Below are positions 1 to 5,117 of a stretch of 5,117 bases of DNA, piece after piece (the stretch's first letter is position 1; each line of letters begins with the position of its first letter). The position numbers were made by a program, and so were the translations under genes. The DNA is from Pseudomonadota bacterium (GTDB lineage Bacteria; Myxococcota; Myxococcia; Myxococcales; Anaeromyxobacteraceae): positions 1 to 5,117 of the forward strand of contig JAEYOU010000295.1 in NCBI GenBank assembly GCA_023411405.1, given 5' to 3'. The notes under the pieces are model-generated. The model was not told where the DNA came from. It did no database searches and was given only the letters and a program-made list of their open reading frames with translations.

Positions 1-2002
1 GCTCAAGCACGGCCGCCCTCACGTCGAGCGGCAGCGGGACGCCGCGCGCGGGCACCTGTGGGGCGGCGGGCGCGCCCCGTGGAACGCCCCTGCGTCCGGC
101 TCGACGGCCACGCAGGTGACGGCGCAGAGCGCGGCCCTGCTCGCCGCGGCGCCGACGGGGAGCGCCACCGGTCTCGTCGTGCTGGTGGACTTCCCGAACC
201 GGCCCGCCACCATCTCGCAGGCCGAGCTCGAGACCGCGTTCAACGGCGCCACGTACGGCGACCCGCGCGGCTCCATCCGCAGCTGGACCGAGACCATCTC
301 CTACGGCGCCGTGAGCGTGAACCACCGCGTCACCGCGTACTACCGGGCCCGCAACCCGACCACGTACTACCTGCGCGGCGGGCAGGGCGACTACTCCGGC
401 GCGACCGAGCTGATGCGCGAGGTGTACGCCTACGTCGACGCCAACATCGACCTGCGGACGTTGACGGTCATCAACGGCGCGCTCAGCTCGCTCGCCGTGG
501 TCTACGCGGGGGACGTCGTCGCCAACGGCTGGGCGAACTCCCTCTGGCCCCACGCGGGCGGCGCCCGGTACACGACGTCCGAGGGGGTCCGGATCACGCA
601 CTACTACATGAGCAACCTCGGCACCCGCGTGCCGGTCTCGCTCAAGACGCACCGCCACGAGCTCGGCCACTCGTTCTTCAGCTGGCCGGACACCTACGAC
701 TACGACGGCGACTCCAAGAGCGCGGGCGGCTTCGCGATGGAGACCGACATCCCCTGCGCGCCCTTCCGGATGTGGGCCGGCTGGATCAACGTCGTCGACG
801 TCAACGGCGTGAACGGGACGTACACGCTCCCGGCCAACGGCGACACCGCCCTCCGCTACCGCAACCCGGGCAACACGCGGGAGTACTTCATCGTCGAGAA
901 CCTGCTGAAGACCGGCTGGAACGCCGCCGCGCCCGACCAGGGGCTCCTCGTGTGGCACGTGGACGAGGCCGGCGACAACAGCTGGCAGGACCGGACGCCG
1001 ACCCGCCACTACGAGCTCTCCGTCGAGCAGGCCGACGGGCTCTTCGAGCTCGAGCGGAACGTCCGCAACGGCGCGGACGGCGACCTCTTCCACGCCGGGT
1101 ACAAGACCCTCTTCGACGCGACCACCACGCCGAACAGCAACTGGTGGAGCGGCGCCCAGTCCGGGCTCCGCCTCTCCGGCATCGGCGCGATCGGCAGCCT
1201 GATGACGGTGACCGTCGGGACCGGGGCGGGCACGACGTACGCGCTCACCGTCGCGAAGTCGGGCACGGGCGCGGGCACCGTCACGTCCTCGACCGGCGGG
1301 ATCAGCTGCGGCACCACCTGCTCGGCCACCCTCGCGAGCGGCACGACCGTCACCCTGACGGCGACCGCGGCCGCGGGCTCGACGTTCGCCGGCTGGAGCG
1401 GCGCCTGCGTGGGCACCGGCACCTGCGTCGTGTCCATGACCGCGAGCCGCGCGGTCACCGCCGCCTTCGCCACGTCGGGCGGCACGAGCTACGCGCTCAC
1501 CGTGACCAGGACCGGCACGGGCAGCGGGACGGTGACCTCGAGCACGGGCGGGATCGACTGCGGCTCGACCTGCTCGGCCAGCATCGCGAGCGGCACGACC
1601 GTCACCCTGACCGCGACCCCGGCCGCGGGCTCGACGTTCGCCGGCTGGAGCGGCGCCTGCACGAACACGACCGGGAGCTGCGCCGTCACCATGACCGCGG
1701 CCCGCGCCGTCGCCGCCGCCTTCACCACGTCGGGCGGCACGACCCCGTGCACCGACCCGATCACGTTCACGAGCCAGTCGGGCAACTTCAACACCGCCGG
1801 CGCGGTGTGCCTGCGGACCAGCGCCACCGTGAACGGCTGGGGCTGCTCGAACTTCGAGGGCCGCACCGTCCGCGTGAACGGCGGCGCCGCGACCGCCACC
1901 TGCGGCGCGGGGCCGTTCCCGCTCGCGAAGTGGTCCGACGGCTACACCTACTTCTCGGTGTCGGCCGGCACGTTCACCTGGGCGAGCCTCTACGCCTGGT
2001 AG
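1..2002 (+). CDS. Secreted M6-family zinc metalloprotease with two InlB-type repeats and a C-terminal module (5' end missing)
   Basis: The frame is open from base 2, with no stop before TAG at 2000-2002, so the true start lies left of the window. The GTG at 116 is internal. Counting from that GTG as residue 1, the peptidase domain begins near LVVLVDFP (20-27). The zinc site is HELGH at 181-185 (nt 656-670), with Glu182 as catalytic base and His181/His185 as ligands, followed by SWPDTYDYDG. Asp192 is the likely third ligand. This resembles the HENGH...PDLYDY variant of the M6 (immune inhibitor A-like) family rather than HExxHxxGxxD. A likely Met-turn segment, GGFAMETD, lies at 204-211. After the catalytic part (to about 366) come two Cys-bearing beta repeats (375-451 and 459-536) and a C-terminal Cys module (545-628). 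The propeptide and signal peptide would be upstream. The expected role is an extracellular protease, possibly exported by type II secretion (inference). M6 assignment is confident; substrate is unknown. Confidence 0.9.
   Translation, partial: LKHGRPHVERQRDAARGHLWGGGRAPWNAPASGSTATQVTAQSAALLAAAPTGSATGLVVLVDFPNRPATISQAELETAFNGATYGDPRGSIRSWTETISYGAVSVNHRVTAYYRARNPTTYYLRGGQGDYSGATELMREVYAYVDANIDLRTLTVINGALSSLAVVYAGDVVANGWANSLWPHAGGARYTTSEGVRITHYYMSNLGTRVPVSLKTHRHELGHSFFSWPDTYDYDGDSKSAGGFAMETDIPCAPFRMWAGWINVVDVNGVNGTYTLPANGDTALRYRNPGNTREYFIVENLLKTGWNAAAPDQGLLVWHVDEAGDNSWQDRTPTRHYELSVEQADGLFELERNVRNGADGDLFHAGYKTLFDATTTPNSNWWSGAQSGLRLSGIGAIGSLMTVTVGTGAGTTYALTVAKSGTGAGTVTSSTGGISCGTTCSATLASGTTVTLTATAAAGSTFAGWSGACVGTGTCVVSMTASRAVTAAFATSGGTSYALTVTRTGTGSGTVTSSTGGIDCGSTCSASIASGTTVTLTATPAAGSTFAGWSGACTNTTGSCAVTMTAARAVAAAFTTSGGTTPCTDPITFTSQSGNFNTAGAVCLRTSATVNGWGCSNFEGRTVRVNGGAATATCGAGPFPLAKWSDGYTYFSVSAGTFTWASLYAW
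1238..1468 (+). repeat. InlB B-repeat-like module 1 of the metalloprotease
   Basis: This encodes about 77 residues, from YALTV to VTAAF, in the pattern of divergent InlB B-repeat (Flg_new_2-like) domains: GTVTS, GGISCGTTC, GTTVTLTA, GSTFAGWSGAC, then a Cys-flanked hairpin CVGTGTC and a closing AVTAAF strand. The four cysteines could form two disulfides in an exported protein (inference). Such domains are usually stalks or adhesion modules on surface or secreted proteins. It is separated from module 2 by the short Gly/Ser/Thr linker ATSGGTS. Its DNA at 1334-1408 is nearly identical to module 2. Confidence 0.8.
1490..1723 (+). repeat. InlB B-repeat-like module 2 of the metalloprotease
   Basis: This is a second copy of the module, 84 codons (252 nt) downstream of the first, again running from YALTV to AVAAAF with all four cysteines kept (DCGSTC and CTNTTGSC). 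The final Cys loop is one residue longer. The 75 bases at 1586-1660 match 1334-1408 at 73 positions by direct comparison. That indicates a recent tandem duplication or gene conversion inside the gene. It is followed by the linker TTSGGTT. Confidence 0.8.
1748..1999 (+). other. C-terminal cysteine-containing module of the metalloprotease, function unassigned
   Basis: The last 84 residues form a separate unit after the linker. It begins CTDPITF and contains GNFNTAGAVC, NGWGCSNF, GRTVRVNGG and an aromatic tail, WSDGYTYFSVSAGTFTWAS, before the stop. Four cysteines (545, 565, 577 and 596, counted from the GTG at 116) suggest two disulfides. From memory, similar tails end some secreted myxobacterial and actinobacterial enzymes, where carbohydrate or surface binding is a reasonable guess. 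I cannot name a family with certainty. It could instead act as a secretion or sorting signal. Confidence 0.5.
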
Positions 2003-2026
2003 CCGCGGCGGGCCGGCGAGGTCCTC

Positions 2027-2058
2027 GGCGGCCTCGGTCCTCCCGGGCCGAGGCCGCC
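2027..2058. terminator. Strong GC hairpin between convergent genes, probable bidirectional terminator
   Basis: GGCGGCCTCGG at 2027-2037 and CCGAGGCCGCC at 2048-2058 are perfect 11-base inverted repeats. The interior adds a G-U wobble and two more C-G pairs, leaving a four-base loop. The hairpin sits 25 bases after the protease stop and 67 bases beyond the kinase stop, where both transcripts should end. No T-tract follows on either strand, so it is not a canonical intrinsic terminator. It may act with Rho or as a 3'-end stabiliser. Confidence 0.5.
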
Positions 2059-2124
2059 CCGATCTCGCGCAGTCCCAGGCCGTCGCGGGCGCGGCGGCGG
2101 CACCTGGGCCGCGCACCAGGAGAC

Positions 2125-4776
2125 TCACTCCGGGAGCGTGGGCTCGGCGGGCAGGATCAGCCTGAAGACGGCGCCGCGGCCGCGGCCGTCGCTCTCGGCG
2201 ACGATCCGTCCGCCCATCCTCTTCACGTCGTTGGCGCAGGAGTGCAGCCCGAAGCCGTGTCCCCCCGGCTTCGTGGTGAAGCCGTAGGTGAAGAGCCGCT
2301 CCGCCGCGTCCGGGGAGATGCCCTCCCCGGCGTCGCCGATCGTGATCACGGTCGCGCCGTCCGGTCCCGCGGCGAGCGCGACGCTCAGCACCCGCGCGTC
2401 CGCCGGGGTTCGCTCCATGGCCTCGACGCCGTTCTTGATCAGGTTGACCAGGGCGTGGATGACCTTGAAGCGCTGGACGGGCACCGGCGGGACGCGGTCG
2501 AGCTTGCGCCGCACCTGGACGCGATGTCGGGTCAGGTTCGCGGCCTGGAGCTTCAGGGAGGCCTCGATGAGCAGCGCCGGATCGAGGCGCTCGATCAGCA
2601 GGCGATCCCGCCCGTCCCGCGCGTAGTCCTGGAGGGTCGCCACCGTCTCGCGCACCAGCGCCACGTTGGCGACCAGCTCCGCGGCCTCGGCGCGGATCCG
2701 GTCCCGCTCGACCTCCAGGGACCGCGCCAGCTCGCGGCAGTAGCCCGGGACGAGGGCGGCGCGGGGATCGCGGGCGAAGAAGCCCGGGAGCTCCTTCCCC
2801 TGCGCCTCGAGGAGCTCGGTCAGCCGGAGGAGGCCGCTCACCGCGGCGTCTCCGGCGGACGCCACCACCGCCTCGGCGGAGACGCTCACGCTCGTCAAGA
2901 GGTTCCCGACGTTGTGGAGCGCGCCGACCGCGATCTCCGCCATCCCCGCCTCATGGGCGATCTCCACGAGCTGCTGCTGCGCCTCCTTCAGCTGGCGGGC
3001 GCGCTCCTCCACCCGGATCTCGAGCTCCTCCGCGTAGCCGCGGACCTCCTTCATGAGCGCGCTCGCCTGGAACGCGCGGCCCAGCTGGTTGGCCAGGGAC
3101 TCGTAGCCCGAGCCGCTCATCGAGCCGATCTCGCAGATCGCGAACCCGGTCACCTCCGCGCCGAAGTGCAGGGGCATCACCTGATAGGCGTACCGGTGCG
3201 CGGTGGTGAACCGCCCGGGCACGAGCCGCCGCGCAGGGTACGGGCCGGGGGCCGGGTCGAGGACGACGCTGTCGCTCAGGGCGTAGTGGTACTCCAGCAC
3301 CGCGGACCGGGCGACGGGATCTGTCACCCGCGCCAGGTAGAAGCTGCCCACGCCCAGCTTCGGGAGCTGCGCCTTCAGGGCGGCGGTGAACTCCTCCTCC
3401 TGCACGCCCGTGATCCGGAACACGTGCTGCAGCACGAGCGCCTCGGTCTCGAGTTCGTACGAACGCGCCGCCTGGAGGTGCTCCGCCCGCGCGCCGACGA
3501 GCGCCACCGCGCGCGCCAGGAGCGCGAGCAGCGGTTCGCCGCCCCGGTCCGGCAGCCGTCGCGCGACCGCCGAGAACAGGTCCTGCGCGACGTCCTGCCA
3601 GCGGCCGGGGACGATCCCGGCGCCGAGCCCGGCGGACACGGCAGCGTCCAGGACCCGCAGGAGGCGTGCGGGGCCGCCGCGCGCCTCGGCGTCCAGCGCC
3701 TCGACCAGCTCGGCCGCGACGCGACCGGGCAGCTCGGTCAGCCAGGAGTGCGCCGCCTCGAGGGAGCCGGCGATCCGGTCGATCCCCGCTCCGCGTTGCG
3801 CCGCGGGCTCGTCGCGCGGCGGCCGCCGCACGGCGGGAACGGCCTCCCCCGCGCAGCCGCAGGAGCGGCGGTAGACCGGTCGGGTCGAGAAGATCGTCGT
3901 CTCCGGGACCGTCCCGCCGCGGATGAGCGCGAGCGCCTGCTGCACGGCGGCGTTCCCCATCTCGCGGAGCGGCTGGCACGCGGTGCTGAGCGGCGGGAGC
4001 ACCGAGGCCGCGTCCCGCTGGTCGTCGAAGCCGGCGACCGCCACGTCTTCGGGGACGCGCACGCCCCATCGCTGCAGCTCCTGCATGGCGTGGATGGCCA
4101 TGAGGTCGTTCGCGCCCACGAGCGCGTCGAACGAGACGCGCCGCTCGTCCAGGAGCGCCCGCACCGCCTGTGGCCCCGCGTGGGCGGTGAAGTCGCCCGG
4201 GCAGACCAGCGCCGGGTCGAACGGGAGGTCGTGGCGCGCGAGCGCGGCGCGGTAGCCCCGCAGGCGCGCCTCCGCCTCCTCGTTGAGGTCCGGGCCGCGG
4301 ACGAAGGCGATCCGCCGCCGCCCGTGGACCGCCACGAGGTGATCGACGATGGCCTCCACGCCGCTGTCGTTGCTCACCAGCAGCGAGGGCACCCCCGGGA
4401 CGAGCTTGCCGATGCTCACCACCGGGAGGCCGGCGTAGCGGCGCAGGAAGGCGTGCACCTCGCCCTCGGCGAAGCACCCGGCGCCGTTCGCCTCCCGGCC
4501 CATCCGATCGGTGGCCGGAGGGTGGTAGCCGTCCTTGCCCATGTTCAGCGTCCCGAACAGCCCGATGATCCCGTCGACGGTCTCCGGTCCCGGCAGGTCG
4601 AAGATCAGGCGCTCCAGCCGCTGGCCGCGTGCCGGTCCGGCCAGGAAGCAGAGGAGGCTGACGTCCTCGGCGGCGGCGGCGCGGACGATGGTCCGCCATA
4701 GCTGCTCCTCGTACCCCTCGAACAAGTTGTCGAGGAGCAGCGCCAGCGTGGGGCGGAGGCGGGTCGCCGAGACCAC
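2125..4776 (-). CDS. Cytoplasmic sensor histidine kinase with N-terminal LacI/GalR-type ligand-binding domain
   Basis: This 883-residue protein starts at GTG (4774-4776). An in-frame TGA lies 21 bases upstream with no ATG or GTG between, and the sensor fold begins at residue 8 (RPTLALLLDN), which supports this start. Residues 8-305 form a LacI/GalR-like periplasmic-binding fold, with VSNDSGVEAIVDHL, RRIAFVRGP, ALVGANDLMAIHAM and VPEDVAVAGFDD, closing with RRSCGC. No helix-turn-helix precedes it. A helix-rich linker (about 330-450) leads to a GAF-like domain (about 455-575, starting near LPKLGVGSFYLA) and a coiled coil (575-610). The dimerisation/H-box is GMAEIAVGALHNVGN, with His621 as probable phospho-acceptor. 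The ATPase domain shows an N-box NLIKNGVEAM (Asn782), G1 DAGEGI (815-820), F-box LFTYGFTTK (828-836) and G2 GHGFGLH (839-845). There is no signal peptide, membrane segment or receiver domain, and no response regulator in the window. It probably senses a small molecule in the cytoplasm; the ligand is unknown. No clear Shine-Dalgarno precedes the GTG. Confidence 0.92.
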   Translation of the reverse strand: MVSATRLRPTLALLLDNLFEGYEEQLWRTIVRAAAAEDVSLLCFLAGPARGQRLERLIFDLPGPETVDGIIGLFGTLNMGKDGYHPPATDRMGREANGAGCFAEGEVHAFLRRYAGLPVVSIGKLVPGVPSLLVSNDSGVEAIVDHLVAVHGRRRIAFVRGPDLNEEAEARLRGYRAALARHDLPFDPALVCPGDFTAHAGPQAVRALLDERRVSFDALVGANDLMAIHAMQELQRWGVRVPEDVAVAGFDDQRDAASVLPPLSTACQPLREMGNAAVQQALALIRGGTVPETTIFSTRPVYRRSCGCAGEAVPAVRRPPRDEPAAQRGAGIDRIAGSLEAAHSWLTELPGRVAAELVEALDAEARGGPARLLRVLDAAVSAGLGAGIVPGRWQDVAQDLFSAVARRLPDRGGEPLLALLARAVALVGARAEHLQAARSYELETEALVLQHVFRITGVQEEEFTAALKAQLPKLGVGSFYLARVTDPVARSAVLEYHYALSDSVVLDPAPGPYPARRLVPGRFTTAHRYAYQVMPLHFGAEVTGFAICEIGSMSGSGYESLANQLGRAFQASALMKEVRGYAEELEIRVEERARQLKEAQQQLVEIAHEAGMAEIAVGALHNVGNLLTSVSVSAEAVVASAGDAAVSGLLRLTELLEAQGKELPGFFARDPRAALVPGYCRELARSLEVERDRIRAEAAELVANVALVRETVATLQDYARDGRDRLLIERLDPALLIEASLKLQAANLTRHRVQVRRKLDRVPPVPVQRFKVIHALVNLIKNGVEAMERTPADARVLSVALAAGPDGATVITIGDAGEGISPDAAERLFTYGFTTKPGGHGFGLHSCANDVKRMGGRIVAESDGRGRGAVFRLILPAEPTLPE

Positions 4777-4789
4777 GCAGCTGACACTT

Positions 4790-4805
4790 TGCAGCCCTCA
4801 GGCCA
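4790..4805 (-). promoter_or_regulatory. Possible sigma-54 (-24/-12) element for the kinase gene
   Basis: On the minus strand the sequence is TGGCCTGAGGGCTGCA. It keeps the invariant GG and GC at exactly the sigma-54 spacing and matches 9 of the 12 specified positions of TGGCACG-N4-TTGCA. Transcription would start about 12 bases downstream, near 4779-4780, only a few bases before the GTG at 4776. That fits the absence of a ribosome-binding site, but it would be an unusually short leader. In GC-rich DNA such matches can occur by chance, and no enhancer-binding site was identified. Confidence 0.27.
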
Positions 4806-4902
4806 GCCCGCGGACGGAGCGGGAGGAGACCGCGGGTGGGTCGGCGTCGCCCGTGTGGCCGCCCGAACCCGGAGCGGAGACCCGGCGTCGCCCGACGCGC
4901 GC

Positions 4903-4914
4903 CCAAACGTTTGG
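4903..4914. promoter_or_regulatory. Perfect 12-bp palindrome resembling a LacI/PurR-family operator
   Basis: CCAAACGTTTGG reads identically on both strands and has the central CG flanked by A/T runs that is typical of LacI/GalR-family operators; the PurR box core is GCAAACGTTTGC. It lies in the divergent region, 35 bases upstream of the candidate -35 of the rightward lipoprotein gene and 126 bases from the kinase start. The kinase has a LacI-type sensor but no DNA-binding domain, so the binder would have to be another protein. It is one of the few A/T-containing stretches in very GC-rich DNA, which makes chance occurrence less likely. Confidence 0.5.
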
Positions 4915-4949
4915 CAGCGGTGGTTAATCCAGTTCCCTGACGAAATGGG

Positions 4950-4979
4950 TTGAAGTGCCGGTCCCGGTCCTCCTAGCGT
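4950..4979 (+). promoter_or_regulatory. Candidate sigma-70-type promoter for the lipoprotein gene
   Basis: TTGAAG (4950-4955) and TAGCGT (4974-4979) are separated by 18 bases and resemble -35 and -10 hexamers. Position +1 would fall close to the ATG at 4986, implying a leaderless or very short-leader mRNA. This agrees with the lack of a convincing Shine-Dalgarno before the ATG. The hexamers are only partial consensus matches, so this is a prediction. Confidence 0.4.
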
Positions 4980-4985
4980 GTGGGC

Positions 4986-5117
4986 ATGCTCCGACCCTTC
5001 GCCCGCATCGCTGCCGCCCGCCACGCCCGCGCCGCCGCCGGGACCCTGACCCTCGCGCTCCTGCTCGCCGCCTGCGCCCCGGCGGCCCGGGTCGCCGCGC
5101 CGGCCGCGGCTCCACTC
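4986..5117 (+). CDS. Putative lipoprotein, N-terminal fragment (runs off the right edge)
   Basis: An ATG at 4986 opens a frame with no stop to the window end, giving 44 codons. The start MLRPFARIAAARHARAAAG is basic with four arginines. A hydrophobic stretch LTLALLLAAC follows, with a lipobox Leu27-Ala28-Ala29-Cys30 (Cys codon 5073-5075). After the cysteine comes an Ala/Pro-rich linker typical of lipoproteins. It should be exported by Sec, lipidated on Cys30 and anchored in the inner or outer membrane. The mature domain is outside the window, so its function cannot be stated. It is transcribed divergently from the kinase gene with 209 bases between their starts, and may share regulation with it. 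The signal peptide makes this strand far more credible than the overlapping Arg/Gly-rich minus-strand frame. Confidence 0.72.
   Translation, partial: MLRPFARIAAARHARAAAGTLTLALLLAACAPAARVAAPAAAPL

Noticed and set aside
116..118. GTG at 116 as the start of the protease
   Set aside because: The same frame is open back to base 2 and no signal peptide follows the GTG. A secreted M6 protease needs a signal and propeptide upstream, so the gene is truncated by the window edge.
1009..1899. Two antisense frames (1009-1485 and 1489-1899) with similar sequences to each other
   Set aside because: Their mutual similarity only mirrors the duplicated InlB-type repeats on the plus strand. They show no start signal or domain of their own.
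2103..2120. Short inverted repeat CCTGG/CCAGG next to the kinase stop, as a second terminator
   Set aside because: The stem is only five base pairs with an eight-base loop and no T-tract, which is expected by chance in this composition. The 2027-2058 hairpin is far stronger.
58..4701. A plus-strand frame of about 1547 codons without a stop, spanning the protease, the intergenic gap and the kinase
   Set aside because: It is Arg/Pro/Gly/Ala-rich with no recognisable domain, overlaps two genes with clear motifs in other frames, and is the expected by-product of very GC-rich codon use. Its length alone is notable but not evidence of coding.
2951..4906. A 651-codon minus-strand frame overlapping the kinase gene
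   Set aside because: It is an out-of-frame shadow of the kinase gene, dominated by Arg, Gly, Pro and Ala, with no domain.
4605..5024. A minus-strand frame crossing the kinase start and the divergent region, with GAGGG seven bases before an internal GTG
   Set aside because: The Shine-Dalgarno-like GAGGG serves only the wrong frame, and the product is low-complexity Arg/Ser/Ala without motifs. The LacI-type domain fixes the kinase frame.
4924..5115. A 63-codon minus-strand frame opposite the lipoprotein start
   Set aside because: It is Arg/Gly-rich and featureless, whereas the plus strand encodes a textbook lipoprotein signal with a lipobox.

Overview
The window is very GC-rich, with strong G/C preference at third codon positions and long stop-free shadow frames on both strands. 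Together with a secreted multi-module M6 protease and a large orphan histidine kinase of a type common in delta-proteobacteria, this suggests a myxobacterium (Myxococcota, perhaps Anaeromyxobacter-like). The assignment is inference from composition and gene style; no rRNA or other marker gene is present.

Layout. (1) Positions 1-2002, plus strand: the 3' part of a gene for a secreted M6-family (immune inhibitor A-like) zinc metalloprotease. It carries two InlB-type beta repeats and a cysteine-containing C-terminal module; its start lies left of the window. (2) 2003-2124: a convergent intergenic gap holding a strong GC hairpin at 2027-2058, probably a shared terminator. (3) 2125-4776, minus strand: a complete 883-residue histidine kinase. 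A LacI/GalR-type ligand-binding domain without the usual DNA-binding helix-turn-helix is joined, through a helical linker and a GAF-like domain, to an atypical kinase core whose H-box reads ALHNVGN. No membrane segment is visible, so it should be a cytoplasmic sensor. (4) 4777-4985: a 209-bp divergent intergenic region with a perfect 12-bp palindrome, CCAAACGTTTGG, resembling LacI/PurR-family operators. It also has a possible sigma-54 element next to the kinase start and a possible sigma-70 promoter next to the rightward gene. Neither start has a good Shine-Dalgarno sequence, so both transcripts could be leaderless or nearly so. (5) 4986 to the right edge, plus strand: the first 44 codons of a lipoprotein gene, with a lipobox at its Cys30.

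How the genes relate. The protease and the lipoprotein are exported products. The kinase is a cytoplasmic regulator that probably reads a small ligand, possibly a sugar or nucleoside, and signals to a response regulator not found here. The kinase and the lipoprotein share a divergent control region, so co-regulation is possible. The protease is convergent and probably independent. No RNA gene, mobile element or CRISPR array was seen.
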